Source: Annona cherimola (Eukaryota > Streptophyta > Magnoliopsida > Magnoliales > Annonaceae). Taken from it: DNA of 64,000 nt. Numbering within the stretch: the stretch's first letter is position 1; the number at the start of each line of letters is the position of its first letter. The notes below the pieces were generated by a model. The model was not told the origin of the DNA, ran no database searches, and was given only the letters and a program-made list of their open reading frames with translations. Below, one piece after another: positions 36,364-47,250 of this stretch. The stretch lies in contig CM059972.1 of NCBI GenBank assembly GCA_030490835.1, positions 58,385,563-58,449,562 on the forward strand, in the 5' to 3' direction. Both the position numbers and the translations under genes were made by a program.

Positions 36364-39300
36364 CTGAAATCATACAGGAGAGTGGGGTGAGGAAGAAAGA
36401 TGAGGGCAAGGGGAACGTGCACATTAAATTACGACACCGGAAACCAGCCTTGAGTCCGAAATTAGTATTATTTGATGTCGAGGGAGAGAGAGAGAGAGCG
36501 TGCGCGCTCTCTAAAAAAGGATTGTTGGGAGTAATTAGGTAAAGCCAAGAATATTTCGCATGAGAGAGGAGTTCCTCCCCTTCTCACCGATCCAAACAGG
36601 CGCCATTTGGCTACCCAAAGGGAAAACAAAGAAACAAATGTAAGTGGCTAAGTCCAGAGAAAATCAAATATATAGACAAAGATAAATCAGCAATTTCATG
36701 GCTTGGTTCCACGCATTCAAATGCAATCATTAATTTAGTGAACTATAGCTATCAAAATATTCTTAAATAGCCATCAAATCACAGCTCGACAGAGTGCAGG
36801 CCCCTTCCCCAGTAGGCTACCCGACTTTAATCATCCGCACATGCTTAATCAGGTGACTGATCTAGCGACAGGCTCCTCTAGAATCAATTAGCCTGCGATC
36901 TTGGTAAGATGTGGATCGTTTCATCAGTCTTGCAAAAATTAAATAAGAAAATAAATTGGAAAAAGGTGTACTTCAAAACTTTTTAGCAACGAATCAATAA
37001 CAGCTTTAAAGGTGACTAAAGAATACTAGATCTTTTTATTTCGTTGCACATAGGAAATGACATTAGAGCAGATCTCCTCAAGATCAGAAGATGCATGGAT
37101 TCTACCCGGAACCAGTCCTTGGAAAAAGGAGAACGATTGAACAAGAAGATAAACATTTGTTATTGCCATCTCCTTTTGGCATCAAGTACATTTTTCCCTT
37201 CCTCTCTATCTTCCCTGAAAGAGGGAAAGTAGTGCAAACCCTTTCATGATTTGAATGGGATGAGAATGAGATATAGATGTGGGATAGAAAAAATATTGTT
37301 GCATATTGGGAATAAGTAAAATTGTATACGGAATGGGAAATGTATTATGAGAAATAGAAAAGTAGGTTATTATTAGCTGAGAATGAGGAAAGTATTTTGA
37401 GGAAAATAGGAGATTCCATCTCATCCAAGTTGTAAACAGTTTTAACTGAATTAAATGAAAACTGGAAAAATAAATGAATTAAAAACACTGTGCTGTACTT
37501 TGGTCAGTCCGCCTTATGACTGATATTTCCTTCACCATAATCACAATCTTCATTATTGGAACTAAGTCGGGTTTCTGGCATTCCTGGCCGTAGGTACTAT
37601 TGCTGTTGTTGAATACAAAATTCAACAACTGTAACCTAAAATAGGTCTAAATCAAATTCTACAGTCACATTCAAAAAGATTAAATTCTGTATTGCTGTAA
37701 AGTCAAGTGCAAGATGTTGGAAAACAAATTTAAAAGAAAACGAAAATACAACAGAAGCCACCAAGTAACCCTGCAGAGAAAGGATGATCATGACCTCAAT
37801 CGATGGCATGGTGACGGAGATATGGAGATCTTTTCCATCATTAACAGCTTCCATCATAGTGATGCAGTGGGAGCTCTCAACATTCTGAGCAGGGTCCTGG
37901 CCTGTAGCAAGGAAGACCGCTGAGACTATGTTGCTGGCATGTGCATTGTATCCCCCAAGTGCTCCAGCCACAGCTGATCCAGCAAGGTTCTTAAGCATGT
38001 TGAGCTCCACGAGTGCAGGAACATTGGTCTTCAGGACATTCCTCACCACCTCCTCCTTAATGGTTGCCTCACAAACAACAGACTTTCCACGTCCTTCAAT
38101 CCAATTAACAGCTGCTGGTTTCTTATCTGAGCAGAAGTTGCCTGTCCATTCAACACAAAACAGAAAAAAAGAACTCAATGACAGCAAAGACAGAATTCGC
38201 CAAAAATAAAAAATAAATAAATAAATAAAGAGAACCAAGGCAACTTTATGAGATTGGAAATGAAAAGAAAGAAAACACAATTAGTGAAGCTATCCCTACT
38301 TTCAGCAAGTCCAAAGATGGCATTGTCCTGGATAACCAATCCTTCAAAAGGAGAATCGAACAAAAGGATTTACTTTTACCGAAAGATAGAAAAGGAAAAT
38401 TGGAGTTTCTAACAACTTGCCAAACAGTGGAAAAGTTCTAGTAACAGTAAATGGTGAGGACAGATGCATCAAAGAATAAAAGCGTCCCGCATGCAAAACC
38501 AATCAAATATTATATATAAATCTCACCCGAAATGCTGATCACATCCATGTCCGGGAAATCGGCCTGAAGGAAGTCTAAGACATTTTGAACGCCTTTGGAC
38601 ACCATGTTCATCCCCATTGCATCTCCAGTGCTACATGAGAATCTCATGTAGAGATTCTTCCCTGCCAGCGTGCATTGAACCCCTTGAAGCCTTGCAAATC
38701 TGCTTGATCTGCAAGCACTTAAGCAAAGCATATAAGAAAAAAATATATTTAAAAGAAAAAACTTAAATCGAAGAAATAGGAAGAAACAATCCCGGAGAGA
38801 GAAACGGACAAAACATCGCAATTAAAGACAATCCCAGAAACAAATAGAGACAAAAACAACAGATGAACAAATCAGAAACACCCAACGATCTTATAAATAT
38901 TAATATTTCCAAACATCAGAATCTCCCTCCATAATTACTCGAGAAACCGATGGTAGTAGAACAGAACAAGCATTTCTCCCAACAATGACGAACGAAACAT
39001 ATCACCTCATGAGGACAAAAGTTCAAACATGTAAAGGTCCAAGCCTAAAGGAACAGAACCATTTCTCCCAACAAAACAGAAAAATAAAAATAAAAATAAA
39101 AATTCTCATTTTCACATTGAACCAGTAAAGAGTGTTGAAACAAGCATCCAAAAAGAGAAAATGAATCCGCCATTTCCAAATAAATCAAAAACAAACTACT
39201 GTGCTTCTCAAAAATAATTCCCAAAATACTTATTACGAAAATTAGAAATGATAAGAACAGCAGAAAGGCGTCACTGATTCCCACCTATTGAAAACGACAG

Positions 39301-40231
39301 CCAGCGTGTCAAAATTGATAGGGTCCTCCAAGAAGAATTTCAACGCGGCAGCCCTCTTCACGGACCCAAACCTAACCACTGGCGCCCTCGTCATCCCATC
39401 CCTCAGCAGCACGCTCGAAGCGCCGCCAGAAGCGTAAATCGCCTTACACCCCCTGTTCGCGCTCGCCACGAGGCAGCCCTCCGTTGTGGCCATCGGCACC
39501 GACAACTCCATCCCGTCCAGCAGCAGCGGCCCTGCAATCCCCACCGGCACCTGCACGTACCCGACCGGCATCTCGCAACATTGTCCCAGAATAGACTGAT
39601 AATCGAACCCGTCCACCGGCAGCCCCTCCAGGGACCTCCCAGTCATCCTCTCCAGCGCGGCGCGTCGGATAACCGCCGCTCGCTTGCAGTCGCCTAACCG
39701 TGCCTCGAGGGAGTAGGAAGGAATCTCCCCGGCGACCACTGCGGCGACGACGCTCTCATCGTCGGCAGGGAGATGCTGCTGCTGCAGTGCCTTGAGAGGC
39801 AGCGGCATTGCGGCAGGGCATTGCGGAGGGATGAAGTCCGCAACGACATCGGCGTCATCGTCATGGGGGCGGGCGACGAGGCTCTGGACGAGGACGATGC
39901 CGAAGAAGTCGAGGAGGTAGATGACGGATGCGAGGAAGGCGATGGTGGAGGCGATCTCGGCAGAGGTGAGGATGTGGAGCGGCGTGGAGGTGCGGATCTT
40001 GTCGCGCCAGCGGCCCATGAGGAAAACGCCGGCAAAGAAGAAGAGGAGGATGAAGAAGACATTGGTGAGGCGGAGGGGGATCAGAAAGGCGTCCGACGCC
40101 TGTGCCGGGCGCGCACGAGCATCGGCGGCGGGAACCTTCACTCCGTCTGCGGTGGCAGAGCGGAGGGAGAAGATCCGGCGTCGTAGGAAATTGGAGGGAG
40201 GCGGCGGCGGAGGAGGACCGGCGTCTCGCAT
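36121..40231 (-). CDS. HMGR: 3-hydroxy-3-methylglutaryl-CoA reductase, four exons
   Basis: Encodes the ER membrane enzyme that reduces HMG-CoA to mevalonate with two NADPH, the committed step of the cytosolic mevalonate pathway. Exons are 40231-39285, 38708-38527, 38141-37795 and 36363-36121, joining in frame to 572 residues, normal for plant HMGR. All introns are GT-AG. Residues 17-19 are an Arg triplet, two membrane helices lie at about 55-72 and 93-115, then a variable linker and the catalytic domain from about 165. Substrate motifs EMPVGYVQ and TTEGCLVA and cofactor motifs DAMGMNM and GTVGGGT are all present, as are the catalytic Glu (TTEG), Lys (SDKKPA), Asp (GQDPAQ) and C-terminal His (KSHMKY). 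The Ser in YNRSS is the site known in plants for SnRK1 kinase control. Start chosen at MRDAG: no in-frame ATG nearby upstream and a TATA box about 150 bp upstream. A seven-Pro run follows the start. Confidence 0.97.
37795..38141 (-). CDS. HMGR: HMGR exon 3
   Basis: 347 bp between acceptor GGACAG and donor GAG/GTCATG. Encodes [19 protein letters not shown] to SVTMPSIE, with the catalytic Lys and the GQDPAQN Asp. The donor lacks the common A at +3, but homology fixes it because exon 4 resumes VGTVGGGTQ. Confidence 0.94.
38527..38708 (-). CDS. HMGR: HMGR exon 2
   Basis: 182 bp between acceptor TTGCAG and donor GG/GTGAGA. Encodes [20 protein letters not shown] through [14 protein letters not shown] to DMDVISIS, including the first NADPH motif. 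Phases fit exons 1 and 3. Confidence 0.95.
39285..40231 (-). CDS. HMGR: HMGR exon 1
   Basis: 315 complete codons plus two bases, with donor AATAG/GTGGGA. It carries the N-terminal tail, both membrane helices, the linker and the first substrate-binding motifs up to FDTLAVVFN. It is far more GC-rich than the rest of the window, which creates long false frames on the opposite strand. Confidence 0.95.
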
Positions 40232-40379
40232 GGTGTGGGGCCCACCGTCTCCCTCTCTTTTTCGAAGTAGAGAGCGAAGGAGGGAGGAAGGGAGGGAGGG
40301 AGAGAGGACTATGGTAATGAGGAGGAAGTGGTAACTTAGAAGCAGTTGAGGTTTGTTCTAATGGCGGAAGGCGGGATTT

Positions 40380-40387
40380 CTTTTATA
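40380..40387 (-). promoter_or_regulatory. HMGR TATA box
   Basis: Reads TATAAAAG on the minus strand, about 150 bp before the HMGR ATG. A transcription start near 40350 would give a leader of about 120 bases, rich in CT, as is common in plants. An ACGT-core element (GACGTGGG on the + strand, 40401-40408) lies just upstream. Confidence 0.7.
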
Positions 40388-40409
40388 GAGGTCGAGGCCT
40401 GACGTGGGG

Positions 40410-40660
40410 AGGGAGGCGTGAGAGGTGGGAAGCTCACCGTGTGGGGCCCACAGAGGCAGTGCAACGTACGGCTCGTGTGCCGTGCGTGCGGGAAATGAGG
40501 TGATCCGGTGAGAAGCAGAGCGATGGGCCACTCCCATGCTCCCCTTTGAGTATGGGATTGATGGGCTGATTGCCCATAATCAAAAGCAGTGAGACTTTAT
40601 TTGCAATAACTATTTGGGCTTTGCACGAATGAAATCAGCGCACTTGTCCCCAATGGGTTT
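40410..40660 (-). promoter_or_regulatory. HMGR upstream region
   Basis: A GC-richer stretch of about 250 bp with GTGGGGCCCAC (near 40440-40451), a TCP-type or site II-like GGCCCA motif. Beyond about 40660 the sequence becomes MITE-derived, so the proximal promoter seems short. Confidence 0.4.
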
Positions 40661-40789
40661 CATATTTAATATGGATTAGAAAGTGATAAAATTTGTTGAA
40701 AGGAAAATTTGCTCTTATATAATTTTTTAAAATATGAGAAAATGATATGATATGATAAAGATAATGATGAGAGGTGTTCGTTTTTCTGT

Positions 40790-41290
40790 AACCGAATTAC
40801 ATAGTAGCAGTTCAACGTAACTTCCTCGAATTTTAAGATATTGATGCTTGGTATAAATTTTAATACATTTATTATATTTAACATAATTTATTTAATTAGT
40901 ATACTAAATTTCATCCAAATTCAATATATGAATAAACTATGTTTGTTCAAAAATAAGTACATTCATTTTTAAATTAAGGAAAAATGCTTAGATCCATTTA
41001 CGTATGTATTGGAATATAGTAGTATTTTATAAAATCATTTATTCATGTAGTAATGATATTTTAGATGGTTTAGATGTTGAAAATACTACTTAAAAATTGA
41101 TATTTAGTATTAAGTCATGTTTATTACGTTGATTTCATAAGTTCGTAGATATGGACCATATACATTGATACTAAACAAATAAAAGAGTTTCTAGAATAAT
41201 ATAAATGATGTCAAACATAATAGATAAAGTTAATTTTTCATCAACCATTTAGATGTTGAAAATGGAAGGGGTTACATAGGACCATCTCTG
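40790..41290. mobile_element. TIR MITE of the second family upstream of HMGR
   Basis: Left end TTACATAGTAGCAGTTC and right end GGGGTTACATAGGACCATC are imperfect inverted repeats. The interior matches 32835-33245 and 43715-44225. It is followed directly by pieces of the third MITE family. Confidence 0.6.
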
Positions 41291-41449
41291 ATGATGAGAA
41301 GTAAAGAGAATGAAGTTAAAATAGAAAGATTAGTTGTATTTATAGTTGTGTAAAAATGATTGAAAAATATAGTAGTTGTATAGGAAAATATAAAAATAAT
41401 AAAAAATAAGATAATTGTAGGGCATAAAAAGTTTTAGATAAGGGTGTGT

Positions 41450-41725
41450 TTGGGAAATAATAAAATTTTTGAATGAAATTTTTTTTATATAAGAGTTGTT
41501 GAAATGAGAAAAAATAATGTAATATAATAAGAGAATGATAAGAATAAAGATAATAAAGTTAAGATAGATATGTTAGTCGTATAAATAGTTGCGTAGAAGT
41601 AATTGAAAAGTAGGATAGTTTGTATACGAAAATATGAAAAAAAATTTAAAAAAAAATTGCGGAGAGCGAAAAGTTTTAGATCGAAAATTTTTATTTAAAT
41701 CTAAACATATCCTAAATAAATTTTT
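41450..41725. mobile_element. AT-rich MITE of the third family
   Basis: Starts AGGGTGTGTTTGGGAAATAA and ends AAATCTAAACATATCCTA, an imperfect inverted pair. Related units lie at 30410-30700 and 45500-45800. A half copy lies at 41300-41445. Confidence 0.55.
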
Positions 41726-41728
41726 TAA

Positions 41729-42495
41729 GAATTCCCAAATAAATCCACGTATTTTACCTGAAATTCTTTTTATACCTGCGGATTTTCAAATATTCTTTTC
41801 ATACCCACAAATATTACCCATTATTCTCTTCATACTCATATCGTTAACGACCATTTGCTACCATTAGGAATTTTTTATTTTTTATTATTTATATTAAGTA
41901 AATACCAAAACTGCCCATGTATTTGCATATACATGAATCAGTATTTCTTCGTCTTCTTTTTATTTCTTCATCTTCTACTAGGAGGGAAATTATAGAAGCA
42001 GCAGCAACATTGGAAAAAGTTTTTCTTACCTTAGATGCTTGGACAATATAGCCGTTGTAGGAATGAAGGTTGCGAGAGCTATGATTTTAGATTTTGAATT
42101 TACAGGTATGGGTTGGGAGTTTTGAAGCTAGAATACTAGTTCGCGTATATGCGAATACATGAGCAGATTTGGTATTTATTTAATATAAAAAATAAATAAT
42201 AAAAAATCCTAACAGTAGCAAACGGACGTTAATCGTATGGGTATAAGGGAAATAATGGGTAAAATTAATGAGGTCTGGAATACCGATTCATGTATATGCA
42301 AATACATGGGAAGTTTTGGTATTTATTTAATATAAAAAATAAAAAATAAAAAATCCTAACGGCAGAAAAATGACATTAACGGCATGGGTATGAGGGGAAC
42401 GATGGGTAAAATTCATGAGTACGAGAGAAATATTCGAAAATCCGAGGGTATAAAAAGAATTTTGGATAAAATACATGGGTATATTTGAAAATTCC
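41729..42495. mobile_element. Element with long terminal inverted repeats
   Basis: The left arm (41729-41945: GAATTCCCAAATAAATCCACG, TTTTTATACCTGCGGATTTTC, CCCATGTATTTGCATATACATG) is an imperfect inverted copy of the right arm (42275-42495). An extra partial right-arm copy lies at about 42150-42275, so that end is duplicated. The centre (41950-42150) is unique and non-coding. It is a non-autonomous DNA transposon of unknown superfamily. Confidence 0.7.
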
Positions 42496-42899
42496 CCTAA
42501 TATTTTTATGGTAAGTTTTCATTGATGTCCACCAAGCCAACCTTCAATAAAAGGGAGGAAGATCCCCGACGAATGACTAAGAAGACCTATAAGACAAAAA
42601 AAATCTCTATACAAAAAATCATAACTCATTTAAAATGCCTTGTATGATGTGAAAATTTATTTTAGTTAGACTTATATATAATTAGTGGTGCAACTAATTT
42701 CAAGTAACCTAAATACCCACTCAATTAACTCAGCTTTAAATGATTTGGGTTGATATTTTGTATAATAAATCTAGGCTTAACCCAGATCAAATTATTTTTT
42801 GTTCGACCTAAGTTTAGTGTATGAACCCGGATAATATGAAATCTAAACAAAATTATATAATCTAAATAATCCAAAATTTTGAATCAAATAGTTCAAATA

Positions 42900-43395
42900 A
42901 TGTAAATAGATTAGTCACATAGAAGAGGTTCTGTGTACTCCTTTCTTTGAATACTTGTTGCAAATCAAATTCATTTATTAGATTTAACATTTTATCTTTA
43001 GTTGGGAGGCTAAGTTTTATCCAAATCAAATATGTACACGGCCAAATTTACTTAAAAATAGATATGTTCAAGTGTAAATTAAAGAAAATATTTAAATACA
43101 TTCACATATTATTACAATGAAATAATATCTTATAGAATCATTTATCCACAAAGTAATGTCATTTAAAATGGTTTGGATATTGAAAATACTACAGTAAAAT
43201 TAATATTTAATGTTAAAACAATTTAATACGGCGATTTCGTGGAGTCATGTATAACAATATTAAACAAATGAACGAATTTCTATAATAATATAAATGATAT
43301 TAAATATAATAGACAGAGTAAATTTTCATTAATTAGTAACATACTAAAATTAAAAGAAATTACACAAAAAAGAAGTTTTATAAAAGCATTCACCA
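42900..43395. mobile_element. TIR MITE of the second family
   Basis: Left end AGTCACATAGAAGAGGTTC and right end AAATTACACAAAAAAGAAG are a decayed inverted pair. The interior shares AATAATATCTTATAGAATCATTTATCC-like and TTTGGATATTGAAAATAC sequence with the other copies. Confidence 0.5.
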
Positions 43396-43714
43396 TATTT
43401 TACTAGTTTTAAATATATAACTAAATTGTTATATTTTTAATGAACTATAAATTTAAATAGTAGTTATAATGTTAGCCAAGGTTGACAAATTCATTTGTTA
43501 GAGCGGCCAAAAAATGCTATCGGTTTTTATTTTTGTTTTTTCATAAAGTTGTTAATTATGTATATTTAATATATAAATCGAGTTTTATCATTTTTGAAAG
43601 TGCGTACATGTTTTTTAACATACATATTCTTTTTAAATTTTTAAACACAAAAATATTTTATAAAACTATTTTGAAATGTAGAAAATATCATGCACTACTG
43701 GAGCACACCAAGTT

Positions 43715-44225
43715 TATGATGGTTGCTTCTATGAAACTCTCTCTCTATGCAACTTCTTCCATTTTCAACATCTAGATGGTTGATGAAAAATTTACTTCAT
43801 TTATTGTGCTTAGCATCGTTTATATTATTATGGAAATCCTTTTATTTTCTAATAGCACTGTATACGGGCCCCATCTACAATCATGTAAAATCAATATAAT
43901 AAAATAATTTAATGCTAAATATCAAAATTTAAGTAGTAATTTCAATATCTAAACCGTCTGAAATATCATTAATGTATGGATAAATGATGTTATAAAGTAT
44001 TACTACATTCCAATATATATGCGAATGACTCTAAGTATTTTCCTAATTTACACATAAAGTAACCTATTTTTAAGCAAATGTGGCTTATGTACATATTAGA
44101 TTTGAATGAAACTTGGTCTTATAATTAAACGAATGATATTAAATGCAATGAATAAATTGAATTTTCATCAAACATCAAAATCTTAAATTTTGAAAGGTTA
44201 CATGGAACTGCTTCTACGTACCAAC
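43715..44225. mobile_element. TIR MITE of the second family, inverted
   Basis: Left end GATGGTTGCTTCTATGAAAC and right end GGTTACATGGAACTGCTTC are inverted repeats; the GATGAAAAATTTACTTCATT stretch is mirrored near 44160. It is inverted relative to 40790-41290. Confidence 0.6.
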
Positions 44226-44234
44226 TATGTATAT

Positions 44235-44610
44235 AATATTCTAGTTCATGTAATTGCATCGTAACTTATAGTGTATTTAGCTCAAAATTGGTCACATATG
44301 ATCATAAAATATACATTTATTCCACCCATTATACATAGAATTGTTTTCTTATTAGCGTACCAATTTGCATCCTAATTGAATATGTGTGCGGGCTTAGCTA
44401 AAAATCGTACAAAATCAACATAATAAAATAATTTGATGTAAATACCAAATTTAAAGTTGTTTTTTAACTTTTAAACTATCTAAAATATAATTTATATATG
44501 GATAAATGATTGTCTAACGTATTAATATATTTAAATGAGTGTAGAGCTCATTTTGAGCCAAATGCACTGTAAGGTACAGTGCATGCAACTACATTGGAAT
44601 ACATCGCTTT
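44235..44610. mobile_element. TIR MITE of the first family, inverted
   Basis: Carries TAGTGTATTTAGCTCAAAATTGG at the left and GAGCTCATTTTGAGCCAAATGCAC at the right. The interior matches the 30.9-32.8 kb cluster in inverted orientation. Confidence 0.6.
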
Positions 44611-44686
44611 ATATACACAGGCATGTAGTGAATGACCAAACACCAAGGTAAAAGTGAATTGTTGTACTTAAATAAAACGAGAGAAC

Positions 44687-44894
44687 GCCACTGAGATGTT
44701 GCCTCAATGGTCAAGGACTGGCCTGAGTGAGTTGGCTGTCCTTGGTTTGATTCTTAGCAATCACATTTTCTGAAGAATTTTAGTGGTGGTGTTTATTTTC
44801 TTCGATTTTTCCATGAGAGCGTCCAATCTCGAAGCTTGATTGTAGTACCAATTGAGATACTGTAATATATATATATAATAAAAAATATAATAAT
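44687..44894 (+). mobile_element. tRNA-derived SINE with 16-bp target duplications
   Basis: The 208-bp unit is flanked by perfect 16-base copies AATAAAACGAGAGAAC (44671-44686 and 44895-44910), typical of LINE-driven retroposition. Near its start, TTGCCTCAATGGTCAAG fits a pol III A box, and about 30 bases later GGTTTGATTC fits a B box. The tail is an AT-rich run (TATATATATAATAAAAAA). It encodes no protein. Confidence 0.85.
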
Positions 44895-44910
44895 AATAAA
44901 ACGAGAGAAC

Positions 44911-45480
44911 TGAAATTTAAACGCGGAGCTCTCTTTTTTAGCCAACAAAACAACTAAACCATTCATATTCAACTCGAAATGCAGAAGCTCACAAAACCAG
45001 ATTACTCTCTCTTTTCTGCCATTTTCGAAGTCGCCCACAAAAGAAGAAAAAAAGATGAAAATGAGTAAACACAACAATAAAAGGAGGGGGGGTGTGGTGG
45101 GGGTGTGCAGCGCTTTTTCTCATGCCGCTAGCCGTTAGCCGATTAATTTGTTTGCTCTCATTGGGTTGGTAGAACAGCAGCCATGGCTGCCTTTCTAATC
45201 GGGGAAGATGGAAATATTCAATTTGGTACTCTGGCAGTGAATTCGACAGGGGCATTTAGGACATTTCAAAATATTTAACTTAAGAAATTGCTACAAAAGT
45301 AATAATATGCAAGTATTATGAATATAAGAGTAATTTATGAAATATTGTGTATATATTTGAAACTAAAGTAAAACATTGTGCAAATGTATATGATAAACTT
45401 TTTAACTTTATTTTAAAAAAAAACCAACTAATAATAGTAATTGGTCCAACTTGGCCAAGTTGGTCTAGAGGTAGTTCAAA
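44911..45480. other. Non-coding stretch, no gene recognised
   Basis: The two overlapping minus frames (44793-45077, 44989-45255) are low-complexity and resemble no family. A G-run lies near 45083-45106. Confidence 0.4.
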
Positions 45481-45499
45481 ATTTTCATATTTAATTAAT

Positions 45500-45800
45500 G
45501 CTTTTCATTTTAATATTATATTATAATCTCGTTCATCTAAAAAAATATTATGCATATTAGACTAAATATAAAACTTTTCACTCTTTCAAATTACCTTATT
45601 TTCAATTATTTTTTACAGCTTCCTATACAATTATCTTACTTTTTGATGATTTATACACAACTTTTCATACAATTAATATATTTATTTTAACATTTTATTT
45701 AGTTCTTATCATTATTTGTATCATAACACATTATTTTCTCTTATTTTAAAAATTTTTACATGAATTTTTTTTTAAGTGTGTTTAGAAAGTGATAAAATGC
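45500..45800. mobile_element. AT-rich MITE of the third family
   Basis: Contains TATACAATTATCTTACTTTTTGATG and ends AAGTGTGTTTAGAAAGTGATAAAAT, the inverted form of the 41450-41725 unit. Non-coding. Confidence 0.5.
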
Positions 45801-45809
45801 TATGAATCC

Positions 45810-46320
45810 ACCTTTTGGCAGACTCAAACACTCGGTGGCTCTGGCTTTGCTTGCAAGAATGCTTGCAAGGTCCTACTACGGTAGGGACGAGTTCCTCTAT
45901 TGCAAGAATCAAAGAATTACAAGATACAAGACGCCTTTACAACAGTTTGTACCTCTTTAGACATTGGCCTTTGGCCAGTTCCCACTTGCTCTCCCCTACA
46001 GCTATAACATTCACTCTTCCTAACTGTTTGAGCCCCGTATCTGCCTTTGCTGCTTTCTCAAAGGTCCAGCCTGTCCCTTGGCCTGATCGACTCTCTAGGC
46101 CTTAATAGCCTTTCCACACATGCTGCTGCTTGGCTTGGTTCCCTTCGATCGCCTTTGCCTCCCATAACACTCTTGTCCAGTAGAGAAACGACCTAGTCCT
46201 CAATGTCAAAGTGGGGAAACAGGGATTGGAATTGAACTCTATCCTCCCAAGTGTCGTCCGATGATGTGAGGTAGACCCAACAGACACGAAGCTCCTAGCT
46301 AGTGTGGCATGTTGCCGTGG
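45810..46320 (-). pseudogene. Chromovirus (Ty3/Gypsy) chromodomain and 3' end remnant
   Basis: On the minus strand at about 46195-46265 the frame reads DDTWEDRVQFQSLFPHFDIED then a stop, which is the C-terminal chromodomain of plant chromovirus polyproteins (W-E-D-R/A, FPHF-D-I-E-D-K). The following stretch (SLLDKSVMGGKGDRREPS) is the usual tail. Only this end of the element is present; the rest of pol is absent from the window. The + frames over it are not coding. Confidence 0.75.
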
Positions 46321-46339
46321 AGAACTTGGCGTGTGTCCA

Positions 46340-46851
46340 CAATGCTGGCTTGCTGCTATAATCGTGATTAATAATATTTTTTATGGATATATTGATATAA
46401 ATTTGGTGAGTAAATATTTAAGTTTAATGTGAAATTTGCTTTAAAATGTGTATTTGCAACAATTGGATATATAATATATTAATGTCAAGTTATTTAAATA
46501 ATTTTTGTAAACTTTCGGCTTGAATTTCTATTTTATTTATTGCGATGAAATTAAATGGGCTTGAAATTTTTTTTTATTAATTAACCTGTTGATGGATTTG
46601 TTGAACTGATAATTTAATTACATTTTTATTGTAGATTAATAAGTCTAGGCGTGGGGCCCACCTGGCAGATCACGTGACCAGGCCAATGCAGCACTGTCCA
46701 ACCATCACATATTCAAGCTATATCCAGTGGGGCCAACCAAGAAATTCACGGCCAGCAATATCCATGCAAACATTACGTACTGAGCATCTGATCTTCACCG
46801 TCCATTTTCCAAGATCATCACGTCCAGCTGGAGGCGTTGCAATCTGAAAAA
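46340..46851. other. Unassigned DNA before the second Mutator-like MITE
   Basis: AT-rich to about 46640, then base-balanced sequence with GTGGGGCCCACC. The MITE at 46861 interrupts this base-balanced stretch, which continues at 47260. It could be the start of the Gypsy 5' LTR, but the border is not clear. Confidence 0.35.
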
Positions 46852-46860
46852 TCTAAGCCG

Positions 46861-47250
46861 GGACAGTGATCGTATGCACTTAGGTGCATTAAGCCTCAAT
46901 GCACCTGGGTGTACTATACCTATTTTTTTTATTTTTTTTGAAATTTTTTTCATAAAGTTGTTAATCTAGTTGTATTTAACATATGTATAAATTTTTACTA
47001 ATTTTGGATACTTCTAAATTTTTAAAAATCAGTGGCATTTTTAGTAATTTAAAAATTACTAAAATTACTAAAAAATGCCACTGATTTTTAAAAATCTTAA
47101 AAAAAAATTTAAAAGTCTCCAAAATTGGTAAAAATTTACACATATATTAAATATACTTAGATTAACCATTGTGTAAAAAAAATTTCAAAAAAAAAATAAA
47201 AAAATAGTTGTATGCACCCGGGTGCACCAGGGTGCATAGGATCGCTGTCC
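46861..47250. mobile_element. Mutator-like MITE, copy 2, with perfect 9-bp target duplication
   Basis: Starts GGACAGTGATCGTATGCAC and ends GTGCATAGGATCGCTGTCC, flanked by perfect TCTAAGCCG copies (46852-46860 and 47251-47259). Nine-base duplications are the mark of Mutator-type insertion. The 390-bp interior is a long foldback centred near 47050. Same family as 29718-30096. Confidence 0.9.

Noticed and set aside
37636..38280. 214-codon minus frame as a separate gene
   Set aside because: Its centre is HMGR exon 3; both ends are intron sequence read through.
39773..40334. Two 137-codon + frames and a 71-codon frame opposite HMGR exon 1
   Set aside because: Antisense shadows of the GC-rich HMGR first exon.
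44687..44760. tRNA gene
   Set aside because: A and B boxes are present, but the unit cannot form a full cloverleaf by eye and is flanked by 16-bp duplications with an AT tail, so it is a SINE.
45815..46105. 96-codon + frame MADSNTRWLWLCLQ
   Set aside because: Antisense to the 3' end of a chromovirus remnant whose minus frame is recognisable.
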